Shown here piece after piece: positions 50,448 to 60,988 of a stretch of 64,000 nt of DNA. A program made the translations under genes and the position numbers. The stretch's first letter is position 1. Every line of letters begins with the position of its first letter. The notes below the pieces were generated by a model, which searched no databases, was not told the DNA's origin, and saw only the letters and a list, made by a program, of their open reading frames with translations. Location: positions 744,001 to 808,000 of the forward strand of contig NC_012991.1 of the NCBI RefSeq assembly GCF_000026365.1. Reading direction: 5' to 3'. Source of the stretch: Zygosaccharomyces rouxii (lineage: Eukaryota > Ascomycota > Saccharomycetes > Saccharomycetales > Saccharomycetaceae).

Positions 50448-53400
50448 CTATGACCTTCTAGTTGGCGATTCATCGAATTCGGCTTCATCCTCTTCGACTT
50501 TGAGTAAAGATCTATCGATAATTGGGTTAAATTGAGAATCTGAATTAATAAAAGGTTCCAGCCTTACTTCTGGGATTCTCTCGAAATTAATTCTATCAAT
50601 TTTGGAGGCTAAATTCTTATTGATTCTTTCTAGTGATAGCCTTGGAGGCGGTGGCAATCTTTGATTTTGCTGCTGCTGCTTCTGTTTAGAGCTAAAAAAG
50701 ACATTGTCCTCTTCATTTTCAATTTTTTTCTTGGCGGTAGAATTCAGTGATAGCGAAGATTTCACAGGGCTCGGTATTGCCCTTCTTACTCTACTATAGT
50801 GCGACTTCATGGCTTCAATACGGTGCATTTTCACTCCCTCCGAACCTGGAATTGTGTTACTACCTTTAGGTGATAACTTTTTTATGGGGGTTTTTACTTC
50901 GAAATCTTGTTGCACAATTTCCTGTCTCCCTGGAGAATGTTCTACACGAGTTCTCCAAACTAATAGTAAACCCCTCACAGTGGCACGGTCCCAACGGTTC
51001 CGAAAGACTTGAACAGCTTCATAGTTCCTTCTACTCTTTAAAATTCTCATACTCCAATTATTCAAATAGTTGAGTAAAAGTGCCAAATTCTTTCGGTTAA
51101 TTTCCACCTCAAGTCGAGTATTCATTTCTGTCAATCGATTCAAATGGACAATCCAAATGTAGAAAGTAGATAAAGTAACGGAATTATTCCGGAAATTGTC
51201 TGAAACTTCGACTTGAGCAGCATAATTCTGTAATTTTTGTCTAACCGCTTTGAGAGTCACTCTTTGCAAGGACCTTTGACGTATTTCATCTGCTCTCGAA
51301 ATACAAACATCTTGGTAAAAGTGACTCTTTCGATTCCATAAACTGAAAAAGTTTGATTTCAATTGAAATTGCTGCTCTTGTTCATAACTCTGCAACAAAT
51401 CTTGCAGCCTCTGCTGATTCTTAAGTGCCAAATGTCCTCTCCATATGTTAAAATGTTTGGATAAGAAGACCTTTGAGATCATTAACTTAGCAAATGAATC
51501 TCCCAATTTTTTCACTTCTTGGAAGTGGGCGATACCTTTTTTAACCATCATGACTGCCCGCAGTCTCTGCAATATTTCAGCTCTTTGATTTAGTTCTCTA
51601 AGGAAAATTAGCTTATGGTGCCAATAAATCATGAAGTGAATTTTCAGCACTTGTTCGTGACTCATATCAGCTATGGTTCGAAGCCGTATATCTTCATTTC
51701 GGCGGCTGGCCCATTGCGAAAAAATTGGCTTCAACAAGAAAGCGGTCTGGAATTTACGTGCTCTTTTTTCCAAAGCAGCCCTTTCTGAAAATTTGTTGAA
51801 AGCGGCTTCTTGTTGTCTTTGAGATCTTTTCGCTATAAATAATTTGCACTTCAATTCAGATCTCCATTTGCCTAAGTGCCACTTGAGGGCATGTGTTCTC
51901 GCAAGTTCAACGGCTTTTAAATCAGTAAAAAGTCTTTTCTTCCACTGAGCAAAAAATTTACCCTCTATTCGTTCATTTTGAATACTCCACAGAGAATAAA
52001 GGTGAAGTCGCTCTTGAAACCTTTTAAACCATAATTCCTGTAATACAAATCTTACGAACAATGTATCGAGATGTTCCGAGACAGCGTACTCTTGTCGCCT
52101 TCTTCCCAATTGATCTTTAAAGATTCTTATTGTTTTCCCCTTGATGAATTTCTGTTCTAACTCCATCAAATGAGCTGATTGACTATCTAATGATTTTGTC
52201 CTTTCATGCCATTTCTTAAGGAAAGGTGAAATTTGCCAATTGTGTTTGAAGATATCAGCACGATCGTTCATTGATTGATAAAATTGTAATCTCTGCTTAA
52301 GTCTCTCCAATATTCCCCTTTGTAAACTGGGACTAGTCCCTTCAAATTGAGTTTCGCGATAGTTAAGTCTCCATTTCGACAAAGTCCACTTCATAACATT
52401 AGCATCATGGAAATCTCGAGATCTATGCTTTCTTGAATCCAGTGCATTTCTCCTCTTTTTAATCCTTTGGAAAACGTGATTTAAGAAGTAGTGATCAGCT
52501 AAACCCCTTCTTGCATCATTAGAATCTATCTTGTCAAGCCACTTATCAAATCCAAACGAAACCAGTGTAAATTTGTTAAATTCCTGGGACTGGTGAACCC
52601 AATGTAATGCAAATTCTTCATATTTCTGGTTCCATTTTATTAAAAATTTTCTTTGTACATATTCATGCCAAAGCCCTGCCAATTTTGCTAAACTTCTCTT
52701 TAGTTCTCCATGTAATTTCCAAGTTTTCATATATCGTCTTAAAAGATCATGAGCACTGTTATGTTCAAAGAGGCTCAATTTCATGATAAGATTCTCAGGT
52801 CTCAACAGAAATTTGTTTAAAATATCCTCCATCATTGGGGTAAATTCAAAACTTTCACTGAGTTCATTCTGTAACGACAAAAAATACTGATCTTCTAGAG
52901 GATCCAAGCCATTTTCTATCATATGGCCGATGTATTTTTTAAATATTTTGAGAAACTCCAATGACATCCCATTGCGCAACAAGAAGACTTGGATCCTATT
53001 AAAAAGCAATGAAAAGATAGGATTTCCCTGAGGTTGCCCCATTCTTTTCCTCGAATTTTGTACCTGATCATAGGCATCATTCATATCCTCTGCTATCGTT
53101 GTCAAGGGTTTACGACTCAAGTCTGAAGGTCTGTCACCATTAGTTTCGAGGGGCCGATACATGTCGCTTCCAGGCAACAAAAATGATGTCGGTGGTTGAT
53201 TCCTGTCCACATCCTCACTGTCCTCATAATCATTACCATTATCACTGTCATTATCCACACCATCATCCTCTTCTCGTCGCCCTGGCACTTGAACAAAAAC
53301 CTGATCAAGTAATTCTCTCACATCTTTATTCACCAAAGATCCAGTAGACGTCCCAATGTAATCCTCATTGATCAATGCTTCTGTAGATACACTGCCGGCA

Positions 53401-53459
53401 CTCTCTTGGGCAAAATCGGCCCCCCTCAATATAGAATCTGTAGATTCATCAAAGCTCAT
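50448..53459 (-). CDS. SFI1: Spindle-pole-body half-bridge protein Sfi1
   Basis: 1003 aa from the first ATG at 53459 (S. cerevisiae 946); codons further upstream begin with TTG. The central ~600 residues are a long helix built from centrin-binding repeats, seen as recurring hydrophobic/Trp-basic units such as FLIKWNQKYEEF, FGFDKWLDKID, MKWTLSKWRLNYRE, FLKKWHERTKSL, FFAQWKKRL, FSQWASRR-type and FNIWRGHLAL. The N-terminus is acidic and Ser-rich. The C-terminus has proline-flanked Ser/Thr sites (SPVKSS, DESPTRRS) like the Cdk1 sites that restrict half-bridge duplication. It binds Cdc31. It corresponds to YLL003W. Confidence 0.92.
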   Translation of the reverse strand: MSFDESTDSILRGADFAQESAGSVSTEALINEDYIGTSTGSLVNKDVRELLDQVFVQVPGRREEDDGVDNDSDNGNDYEDSEDVDRNQPPTSFLLPGSDMYRPLETNGDRPSDLSRKPLTTIAEDMNDAYDQVQNSRKRMGQPQGNPIFSLLFNRIQVFLLRNGMSLEFLKIFKKYIGHMIENGLDPLEDQYFLSLQNELSESFEFTPMMEDILNKFLLRPENLIMKLSLFEHNSAHDLLRRYMKTWKLHGELKRSLAKLAGLWHEYVQRKFLIKWNQKYEEFALHWVHQSQEFNKFTLVSFGFDKWLDKIDSNDARRGLADHYFLNHVFQRIKKRRNALDSRKHRSRDFHDANVMKWTLSKWRLNYRETQFEGTSPSLQRGILERLKQRLQFYQSMNDRADIFKHNWQISPFLKKWHERTKSLDSQSAHLMELEQKFIKGKTIRIFKDQLGRRRQEYAVSEHLDTLFVRFVLQELWFKRFQERLHLYSLWSIQNERIEGKFFAQWKKRLFTDLKAVELARTHALKWHLGKWRSELKCKLFIAKRSQRQQEAAFNKFSERAALEKRARKFQTAFLLKPIFSQWASRRNEDIRLRTIADMSHEQVLKIHFMIYWHHKLIFLRELNQRAEILQRLRAVMMVKKGIAHFQEVKKLGDSFAKLMISKVFLSKHFNIWRGHLALKNQQRLQDLLQSYEQEQQFQLKSNFFSLWNRKSHFYQDVCISRADEIRQRSLQRVTLKAVRQKLQNYAAQVEVSDNFRNNSVTLSTFYIWIVHLNRLTEMNTRLEVEINRKNLALLLNYLNNWSMRILKSRRNYEAVQVFRNRWDRATVRGLLLVWRTRVEHSPGRQEIVQQDFEVKTPIKKLSPKGSNTIPGSEGVKMHRIEAMKSHYSRVRRAIPSPVKSSLSLNSTAKKKIENEEDNVFFSSKQKQQQQNQRLPPPPRLSLERINKNLASKIDRINFERIPEVRLEPFINSDSQFNPIIDRSLLKVEEDEAEFDESPTRRS

Positions 53460-53732
53460 CACAAATCGAGGGGGCAAAAAAGGAGCATAAAGAGAATCGA
53501 ATCGACGATAATTCTCAAAGATTCGAAATCAGTTAACCGTATTATCTTTATCTCAAAATAGCTTTAGCTGCTTGCAGTAAGTTATAGTTACCCTTCGCTC
53601 GTTACATTACCTCTATAAATTTTTGTATGGTGCTAAAGAACACGAAACCGTAGAAGAAAAATAAAAGCAGTTATAGCCTCCCATACTACTAAACATTTGA
53701 ACAAATTTCAATTGTAGAAGTTGCATTATAAT

Positions 53733-53752
53733 TAAGCTAAGCTAAGCTAAGC
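53733..53752 (+). repeat. (TAAGC)4 pentanucleotide repeat before OST1
   Basis: Four perfect TAAGC units, ending 16 bp before the OST1 ATG, so probably in the 5' leader. The function is not known. Confidence 0.85.
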
Positions 53753-53768
53753 TGAAGAATTTTCGAGG

Positions 53769-55172
53769 ATGGTTCAATTGTCCCTTTGGTGGCTAACGGT
53801 ATTTTTATGGTCACTGAAATCCGTTTTATGTGAACAATTCCAACCACCTCAAGTGTGGGAAAATGTGGAATTTAAGAGATTGGTGGATGTGGAACATGTT
53901 TACACTATTGAATCACTAGAATTGACTATTAAGAATATCGACAATAATGCTAACAGTGAATACTTCCTTGCGTTACCAAAGTCCACGTTTGATCACTTGT
54001 CTATCTTTTCAGTTCAATTGAAGGATAAGCAAGTCTTTATCGATTCTGGATTCATTGAACAGACAACTCAATTGGAAGATGGTAGTGAAGTTGCATATGG
54101 TATAATTCAATTTCCTACGCCAATTGAACCAAATGAGGATGTTGTTTTCAATATTAACATGTCTTACAACGTGGGAGGTGTACCATTTCCTGAACATATT
54201 GCTCTAACAGATGAACAACATCTACTTTTGAGCACTACAAGATATCCGTTGTCAGCATATGAGACTAAGAGAGGTACGACTGAATTTTTTGGAAGTGACG
54301 ATTTCCAAGAATTCCATCCAGCTAAGGGGTATGAATTGGAAAAGAGAGCACCAGGATTAATTGGTACTTGGGATAATATCCGTGCATTCGACAAGGGTCC
54401 TGAACTTCAAGTGCTTTATTCTCATAATGTCCCCATGAAACAAGTAGTCAATCTACAAAGAGACGTATGGGTATCTCACTGGGCTGGTACGATTCAGTTC
54501 GAAGAGTACTACGAACTTCTTAACAGTGGTGCTAGATTGAATAAGGGTTTTTCTAGATTGGAACACATGCTCGACCAACAAAACATGAAATTAAGTCACT
54601 ACTGTGGTGTCTTAGAGATGAATCTACCTGAGGACTCTAGTGAACACTATTTCACCGACAAAGTCGGTATGGTTACCACTTTCCGTATACTAGGCGATAA
54701 CATCTATTTGAAACCAAGATATCCAATCTTTGGAGGCTGGAAATATAATTTCACCACCGGATGGACCAATCCATTGACCAACTTTTTACGTGTTAGTGAA
54801 GGAGGTGATCATTCCTATATTATTTCTGTTCCTCTTTTGAATGGACCAGAGGATACAATTTACGATGATGTAACTCTTTCCCTTTATTTGCCCGAGGGCG
54901 CTAAGGTTGAAACTATTGGATCAGCAACACCATCAATTAATACAGATGTTACCGCTCAAAAATCTTATTTAGATTTGAACAATGGTCACGTCAAAGTTAC
55001 TTTGAACTTCAAGAATTTGATTGACCAAGTTGGTACAGGTGAGCTTCTGGTCAAATACACATACGATCACGAAACTGCGTACAAGAAGCCCTTGAACGTT
55101 GCAATTTACATCTTCACAGCTCTTATGGGATTTTTCTTTTTGAAAAGTGTTAACCTAAATGTAAGCAATTAG
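53769..55172 (+). CDS. OST1: Oligosaccharyltransferase subunit Ost1 (ribophorin I)
   Basis: 467 aa (S. cerevisiae 476). A signal peptide (1-21, MVQLSLWWLTVFLWSLKSVLC) is followed by the ribophorin I luminal domain: WENVEFKRLVDVEHVYTIESL near 32, HLLLSTTRYPLSAYETKRGTTEF near 150, LNKGFSRLEHM and the CGVLEMNLPE region. A single C-terminal membrane helix (YIFTALMGFFFLKSVNL) ends it. Ost1 is an essential ER subunit of the complex that N-glycosylates nascent proteins. It corresponds to YJL002C. Confidence 0.97.
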   Translation: MVQLSLWWLTVFLWSLKSVLCEQFQPPQVWENVEFKRLVDVEHVYTIESLELTIKNIDNNANSEYFLALPKSTFDHLSIFSVQLKDKQVFIDSGFIEQTTQLEDGSEVAYGIIQFPTPIEPNEDVVFNINMSYNVGGVPFPEHIALTDEQHLLLSTTRYPLSAYETKRGTTEFFGSDDFQEFHPAKGYELEKRAPGLIGTWDNIRAFDKGPELQVLYSHNVPMKQVVNLQRDVWVSHWAGTIQFEEYYELLNSGARLNKGFSRLEHMLDQQNMKLSHYCGVLEMNLPEDSSEHYFTDKVGMVTTFRILGDNIYLKPRYPIFGGWKYNFTTGWTNPLTNFLRVSEGGDHSYIISVPLLNGPEDTIYDDVTLSLYLPEGAKVETIGSATPSINTDVTAQKSYLDLNNGHVKVTLNFKNLIDQVGTGELLVKYTYDHETAYKKPLNVAIYIFTALMGFFFLKSVNLNVSN

Positions 55173-55329
55173 ACTAAATGTAGATAAAGTATTATTCCAA
55201 TTTTTAAACAAAAAAGATAAAGAATCCTTCTACAGGAAAACCATCAAGAAACAAAAAAAAAACAAAAAAAAGGATGGGAAACATCTGCAGCAACTATGAT
55301 TTGGAGTAGGTCTGTCCTAAATTTTTCCA

Positions 55330-57240
55330 TCATATGCCTCTCCATATACATTTTTCTATGACGTCGTAATTCCTATTATTTTGGGTTTTGATAATACCCA
55401 TATGATCGAAATCGAATATTGCTTGCATAAAAAGAGCAAGTGATACTTTATCGAAAACTATGTCCTTTTCATTGTTCAAAAAGAAACGATGTATATTAGA
55501 ATCGATATCTGATGTCTCATCTAGAAAATCCATAATTTCTTTCTTGGGCAATGTGTCTCTGAAAGTTGTATAGAAATCATAAACGTTAATCAAAGAGTTC
55601 GCTTCCCTGTACAATTTGAACATATGGCCCACTACGGGTGCCATAGAGTTATCTAATTTTATCAGTGTTTCGTTGTTTGCTTTGCTTTGACCCAGCGGCA
55701 AGGTGTGCTCCCAATGGAGCATGTCGTTTTCCAAATTTGACTTATAACAGGGGAAAAGAGCCTGCGATAGAAGTTCGTTATTATTGTCTAGTGTGAATAA
55801 CTCCTGGAATATTGTGTCAATTGGTTCAAATTTCAATTTCTGTTCTGAATTCCGATAGGCCGGCCATCTTTCTAAATAGGATTCTAACTTACCCACCAAT
55901 AAGTTATAATACAGTTCGATCAAATTGTAATTATAAATATGGAGTTCGTTTTCTAGAATACCTGCAACATGCTTGGCATATCCATTTATTGGATTTTCTC
56001 TTACAAGAAATTCTGCGAAAAATTCTGCCAAAGCAGAATCTTTATTAGTGAGAAGAGACCTTATTTCTTCGGAAGGAGCATTTTGTTTAATGAGACCCTC
56101 AACAAAAAACATAAACGTTGGACACCTTATTAGCATATCCAAATAATCCTCATTTAGGAAATCAATATTAACAGGATCAATGAAAACTGAAAAAGGGTTA
56201 TGAAAAAAATATGACATTAACGAATAATCTAGGATCTTGACCAATAGTTGTAAATTATGATTAGAATTATTAGCCATTTTGCTTAATAAGAAATCGACGA
56301 ATCTTGAAGACAAGTTCAATTTTCCATCAACTGTATCTAAAAAACTTTGAAAAATTCGATTCCCATATTTAAATCCTTTATTACTAGAAACATCCAAAGT
56401 GTGATAATTTCTCCTTAAAAATCGTATCGTAGATTGGGTCAGATTCTTTTCAATATTGGACATATTGGTATTAATGTTAAAAACCAGATTTATTTGTAAA
56501 TGCTCATTTTTTAGTGCATTCTTCAAAACCGCGATAAAATTGTCTAAAGTATGGAAATTGATTGAATCCACATCCTTGAAATTAAATACCATGTTTAAAT
56601 TTTTACCAAATAATGTCTTGAAATTTTCCACCAGAGATAAATCGTAGGATACATCTGCTTGACCAGCCCCGTCATCTTCGTCTTGAAAACCTTCCCCCGT
56701 TATCTCATCTTTAACTTCTACACTTTCCTCATAGTCACTCACACTTTCATGGTTTAATTCTCTTTTAACTGGAGCCTTGCTATGCAATTCTGCATCAGCA
56801 GATGTAAATAGTTTAAACATCGATCTTCGAAGCATCATTCTCACATTGGGGGACTCCTTTGGTGTCAATTCGACCAGCACTTTAAAGACATTGGAATCAG
56901 TAGGCGGTAATTCAATCTTTGTGGTACTGTCTGATCCTAATAAGAAAAGTGTGTTAAAACATGGCTTGCTATCCCTTCTCTTATTTTCATTGAACAGAAT
57001 GTTGGAAATTTCACCTTTGAGATCAACTTCAATGTTTTCAACAATATTTGTTACCTGATCATGAAAATGTGAGTGTAATTGATGATATAATTCCCATCTT
57101 CTTTCGACGTTTTGAGTCAGTTCCTTACCATCCAATAACTCAACAAATGGGATTCTGCGTCCACCTTTCTTCCTTTTCTTCAATGTAGGGTACACCGTAT
57201 AATGACTCCTCTGGGCGTCAGCAAATTCATTAACGTTCAT
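55330..57240 (-). CDS. ORC3: Origin recognition complex subunit 3
   Basis: 636 aa (S. cerevisiae 616). It has the Orc3 N-terminal domain: FVELLDGKELTQNVERRWELYHQL near 33, the strand CFNTLFLLGSDSTTKIELP of the degenerate AAA+ core without a Walker A, an acidic insert at 155-190, and FLRRNYHTLDVSSNKGFKYG in the middle. A helical insert and a winged-helix-like end follow (KVSLALFMQAIFDFDHMGII, near 600). ORC binds origins and loads Mcm2-7 with Cdc6 and Cdt1. It corresponds to YLL004W and lies beside OST1, COX16 and SPO75 as expected from the merged X/XII order. Confidence 0.92.
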   Translation of the reverse strand: MNVNEFADAQRSHYTVYPTLKKRKKGGRRIPFVELLDGKELTQNVERRWELYHQLHSHFHDQVTNIVENIEVDLKGEISNILFNENKRRDSKPCFNTLFLLGSDSTTKIELPPTDSNVFKVLVELTPKESPNVRMMLRRSMFKLFTSADAELHSKAPVKRELNHESVSDYEESVEVKDEITGEGFQDEDDGAGQADVSYDLSLVENFKTLFGKNLNMVFNFKDVDSINFHTLDNFIAVLKNALKNEHLQINLVFNINTNMSNIEKNLTQSTIRFLRRNYHTLDVSSNKGFKYGNRIFQSFLDTVDGKLNLSSRFVDFLLSKMANNSNHNLQLLVKILDYSLMSYFFHNPFSVFIDPVNIDFLNEDYLDMLIRCPTFMFFVEGLIKQNAPSEEIRSLLTNKDSALAEFFAEFLVRENPINGYAKHVAGILENELHIYNYNLIELYYNLLVGKLESYLERWPAYRNSEQKLKFEPIDTIFQELFTLDNNNELLSQALFPCYKSNLENDMLHWEHTLPLGQSKANNETLIKLDNSMAPVVGHMFKLYREANSLINVYDFYTTFRDTLPKKEIMDFLDETSDIDSNIHRFFLNNEKDIVFDKVSLALFMQAIFDFDHMGIIKTQNNRNYDVIEKCIWRGI

Positions 57241-57532
57241 TATACCAACCTACAAAGTCTAGCGCTAGCACTTCTTGGTTCTTTTTCGTTTGAATGAACA
57301 CAACTGAAGCCTACCACTGATTTAAAGTTCATCTCGGATTTTCATTCTTGTCAAATGATACTAATCAACAACCAAACGTAAAACCTACAAAAGTTATAAA
57401 AAGTCAACAGTTTCCCAGAACCTCGATGCAAATACTGCTTGAAATACATCATCAATTACTCTTGTTGTTTCTAGATATATACACGATCGCTCCTAATAGA
57501 AGTTACGACTGCAACAACTGTTGAGAACCAGT

Positions 57533-57889
57533 TTACCACACATTCTCGGACTCACCATCTTGCCTTGGATACCTCTTGATATCATAATCCTCATCAGCAA
57601 GACCTTGCAAACGATAGTATTCCTCTTTTAAATCGACAGGACGCTTATTCGTCCTCACATTAATGATATCTTCTTCACGCAACTCCTGTACCCTTCTATC
57701 ATGTTGTTCATATCTCACAGCTGTGAAACCAGATAACCAATAGTAACCTAATACCACTAAACTGCAAAAGGGTAATCCAAAATATAGAAATGGGTTTTTA
57801 TTCAAACGCTTTTGATATCTTCCCGACAGGGACTTTTCATAAGCTGACTGCTGTCTCCTACTTCTGAAAACTCTACCTCCTAGTGGCAT
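57533..57889 (-). CDS. COX16: Cytochrome c oxidase assembly factor Cox16
   Basis: 118 aa from the ATG at 57889, identical in length to S. cerevisiae; an ATG-less extension upstream adds unrelated residues. MPLGGRVFRSRRQQSAYEKS is basic; one membrane helix follows (NPFLYFGLPFCSLVVLGYYWLSGF, about 33-55); the C-terminus has KEEYYRLQGLADEDY and ends SENVW as in S. cerevisiae. Cox16 sits in the inner mitochondrial membrane and helps Cox1/Cox2 assemble. It corresponds to YJL003W. Confidence 0.96.
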   Translation of the reverse strand: MPLGGRVFRSRRQQSAYEKSLSGRYQKRLNKNPFLYFGLPFCSLVVLGYYWLSGFTAVRYEQHDRRVQELREEDIINVRTNKRPVDLKEEYYRLQGLADEDYDIKRYPRQDGESENVW

Positions 57890-58234
57890 GATGAAGAGCT
57901 TTAGATCAAAATCCACGGGCAATACCTCTGCGAGCTAACCAAGGGGATCTTCTGATTTAAACTTTAGTCGAGTCTTATTCAACTCTGTTTAATGATGATT
58001 CTAAAATGTGAAGAGTACAAGATTGCGTCACATGCGAAGTGTCACAAACATCTGTCGTTGTCACTAAATAGTAATATAATATTAGAGAAAAAAAAAAAAA
58101 AAAAAATTACATGACAAATTGAAAACCTTATCGTTTACTGGGAATATCATAAGCCAGTTTTAATTTGATTGACTTTTTACTTTTTATTTTACTCTCTTCA
58201 TCCTTCCCCTTCCTGTCCTCAGCACGCATCTACT
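57890..58234. other. Divergent COX16-SPO75 intergenic region
   Basis: 345 bp. A run of about 20 A bases lies at 58087-58106. Otherwise unremarkable AT-rich sequence. Confidence 0.5.
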
Positions 58235-60988
58235 ATGGATGCAAATATTCCTGCTAGCACTGCTATTTCGAATTATCTGTCAGATTACATTTATACCTAC
58301 CTTGACATTGACGACGAAACGTCACTTTTAGTACTTAAATTCAACGAGGACAAAGATAAACCAGACTCTGAATTTAGAAATGTGACATCTTCAATTTTGT
58401 CTAAATTTCTCAATACTACTAGGACTACTAGAACAGGATCAGCGCATCAACAAGCTGGTATTTCAGTAAGAACATTTCTTTCTAGTATGCTTGTGTCTGC
58501 TTTATATTTCGTTGTGCAAGTGCTTCTTTTCACATTTTTGAGAAATAAATTGAAACATCTCTACCAAGCTAAGACCGTCCTTCATCCAATAAAGAACCAA
58601 AATGATGAGAAATTGGAAATCAGGACTAGTGGAAATAAAAACGTAGTCCAAGAATTTTTCAAAAATACGTTTGGATGGGTAACGATGGTAATTTTTTGTC
58701 CTATCGACAAGTATCGAGATCTTGCTGGGTTAGATGCATATTTTTTCCAAAGGTTTTTATACATGCTAATATTTCTTTTCTTTAGCTTTTCAGTGATAAA
58801 TTTACCAATTTTAATTCCCATCCATTATTTATCAGGCTTTATAGATCTACAAGGCTTAGTTGACCTACCCAGGGATGTCCAAATCAATACACCTTGGCTG
58901 GATAGAATTAATATGTCGAACATAGTGCTTAAGGATCCCAACAAGTTAATTTTCCATCTATTTCTAAGCATCTTTGTCATTGTTTGGTTTCATATCATTT
59001 TGATATCAGAGTTGAAGCATGTGCATGAAATCTCGAGAAAGATCCCATTAAGCGCTGAATACCAGTCGATTTTATATGTGGAAAATATCCCTGAATCCAC
59101 TCAAGGTAATAAAATAAAAATTACGGATTTTTTCAATTCGATATCCCCAGACTGTTTAATTAGCATTAGATTCTTACCACGAAGATGTGACCGACTTCGT
59201 AAATATTACAGAGAGCTGAAGGACCTTGAAACAAAATTAGAGAAATTGGCTATGGAAATCATATTGGAAAAGTATTTTCTTGTCGCAAACTCCAAGTTGG
59301 GCGTCAACGGCGATAAAATAAAAAGGTATTGGAAAAGATATCAACTGTTTTGCAACAGAGTTGCCTTTATTCTTAAGACTCCCCAAAGATATCGTGGGTA
59401 TTTTAAACAAACAAACTGGAAGACAATTTTATACCAATCTCATAAACCGTGGTTTCAAGTTCGGTTGAAGAGCAAGCAATTGTACATTGAAGAAAGGTAC
59501 AATTTCTTCAAACTGACTTCACAAAAATACCAAAGTCACCTCAAGGTATGGCAAGAAAAATGCCAGGCTTTGGAAAAATGGAACAATGAGCAGTACTTGC
59601 TTGAACATAAGGATTGTAAATCACAAGTATTTTTAAGCAAGGCATTTATAACTTTTAGTTGCCCTGCGATCGCTCATACATTTGATAAATTATTAACCTC
59701 AGGTAACATTCGTGAATGGAATAACACTCTAGTGGGTACTAATCCTCACGATATAATTTGGAGTAACATTAGTGTTTCTAATGCTACGATAAAGTTCATG
59801 AGATCAGCACTGGCGAGCACTTTGTGTTTTCTAATAATTATAGGTTGGGTGATCCCCGTGGCATTTATCGGGTTGGTCTCCCAAATTCCTTATGTCGCAT
59901 CTATCATACCGCTTCTGTCGCAAGTGACTACCAAATCCGAATTGGTTAATGATATAATAGCCGGTATTTTTCCAGTGGTAACTTTAGTCTTCATCACGGA
60001 GTTTGTACCATTCATTTTGAGATGGTTCAGTTATTTGAAATGCTGCAGAACTGGGGCAGAAATGGAAATCGATATTCAGAAATGGTTCTTTGTTTTTTTA
60101 TTCATACATGTCTTTTTAGTGGTGACCATTTCTTCTGGTATATCACTTGTAGTGGAGAGAATTCTGTACAATCCAGTCAGTATTCCAACTCTTTTAGCAC
60201 ACGATTTACCCAAAAGTTCCAATTTTTTTTGTTCCTTTGTACTCATAAGAGGGATGGCATATTCTGGCGGTAACTTAATCCAGTTGAAAGAGCTACTATT
60301 CGAGCTCTTCTACTATAAAATCACCATGTACAATCCTCATAAACGGTGGAAAAGAATGAGAAACATCCCAATTTTCCAATGGGGTTCAATTTATCCTATT
60401 TTCTCAGTATTAGGTTGTATTGGCATCATTTACAGCGTCATTGCTCCATTAATCTTACCACTCTGCTGCATAGCATTCGCACTAGTTTTATTCTCTTTCA
60501 AATACTTGTTCATCTACCAAGTCGAAGAAGGAACGCCGTCAGAAACGTTCGGAAGACTTTACCCACAAGCCCTTATGCAACTATACGCGGGAGTTTATTG
60601 TATGGAGTTCTGCATGATGGGATTGTTCGCTCTGTCCAATAGCTACAAACTGTGTACATGCATGGTTGTAGCGTTTGCATTGACGATTGTTGCACATTTC
60701 AAAATTTCAGAAATGTATCTGTCTAAAGTGCACGGTTCACCATTCCAAACCCATTCTCAATTTTTTGACAAATATGATAGACTGGAAGAGAACTTAAATA
60801 AAGAGTTTAAAATCCCATTTGCTGATGGTAAACACAATGCTTGCCTGTGGTTACCTCAAGATGATGCCGGAATAACCGGAAGAGAATCCGCTATCTTCAC
60901 TAGAGAAGAGATTACGTGTGATTTGGAAAAATGCTTTCTAAGTCCCTGTGGGGACATAATTTTGAACCCTCAAGATGACTGCAGCTAA
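58235..60988 (+). CDS. SPO75: CSC1/OSCA-family membrane protein Spo75
   Basis: 917 aa from the ATG at 58235 (S. cerevisiae 868); the frame also extends 22 codons upstream without similarity. The topology is that of the CSC1/OSCA/TMEM63 superfamily: a first helix near 90-110 (FLSSMLVSALYFVVQVLLFTF), helices near 175 and 250, a long cytosolic insert (about 270-510) containing ILYVENIPESTQ, then the 7-helix channel-like domain (SALASTLCFLIIIGWVIPVAFIG onwards). Family members form osmo- or mechanosensitive cation channels. Spo75 itself is a sporulation protein in S. cerevisiae. It corresponds to YLL005C. Its TAA stop overlaps the MMM1 stop. Confidence 0.9.
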   Translation: MDANIPASTAISNYLSDYIYTYLDIDDETSLLVLKFNEDKDKPDSEFRNVTSSILSKFLNTTRTTRTGSAHQQAGISVRTFLSSMLVSALYFVVQVLLFTFLRNKLKHLYQAKTVLHPIKNQNDEKLEIRTSGNKNVVQEFFKNTFGWVTMVIFCPIDKYRDLAGLDAYFFQRFLYMLIFLFFSFSVINLPILIPIHYLSGFIDLQGLVDLPRDVQINTPWLDRINMSNIVLKDPNKLIFHLFLSIFVIVWFHIILISELKHVHEISRKIPLSAEYQSILYVENIPESTQGNKIKITDFFNSISPDCLISIRFLPRRCDRLRKYYRELKDLETKLEKLAMEIILEKYFLVANSKLGVNGDKIKRYWKRYQLFCNRVAFILKTPQRYRGYFKQTNWKTILYQSHKPWFQVRLKSKQLYIEERYNFFKLTSQKYQSHLKVWQEKCQALEKWNNEQYLLEHKDCKSQVFLSKAFITFSCPAIAHTFDKLLTSGNIREWNNTLVGTNPHDIIWSNISVSNATIKFMRSALASTLCFLIIIGWVIPVAFIGLVSQIPYVASIIPLLSQVTTKSELVNDIIAGIFPVVTLVFITEFVPFILRWFSYLKCCRTGAEMEIDIQKWFFVFLFIHVFLVVTISSGISLVVERILYNPVSIPTLLAHDLPKSSNFFCSFVLIRGMAYSGGNLIQLKELLFELFYYKITMYNPHKRWKRMRNIPIFQWGSIYPIFSVLGCIGIIYSVIAPLILPLCCIAFALVLFSFKYLFIYQVEEGTPSETFGRLYPQALMQLYAGVYCMEFCMMGLFALSNSYKLCTCMVVAFALTIVAHFKISEMYLSKVHGSPFQTHSQFFDKYDRLEENLNKEFKIPFADGKHNACLWLPQDDAGITGRESAIFTREEITCDLEKCFLSPCGDIILNPQDDCS

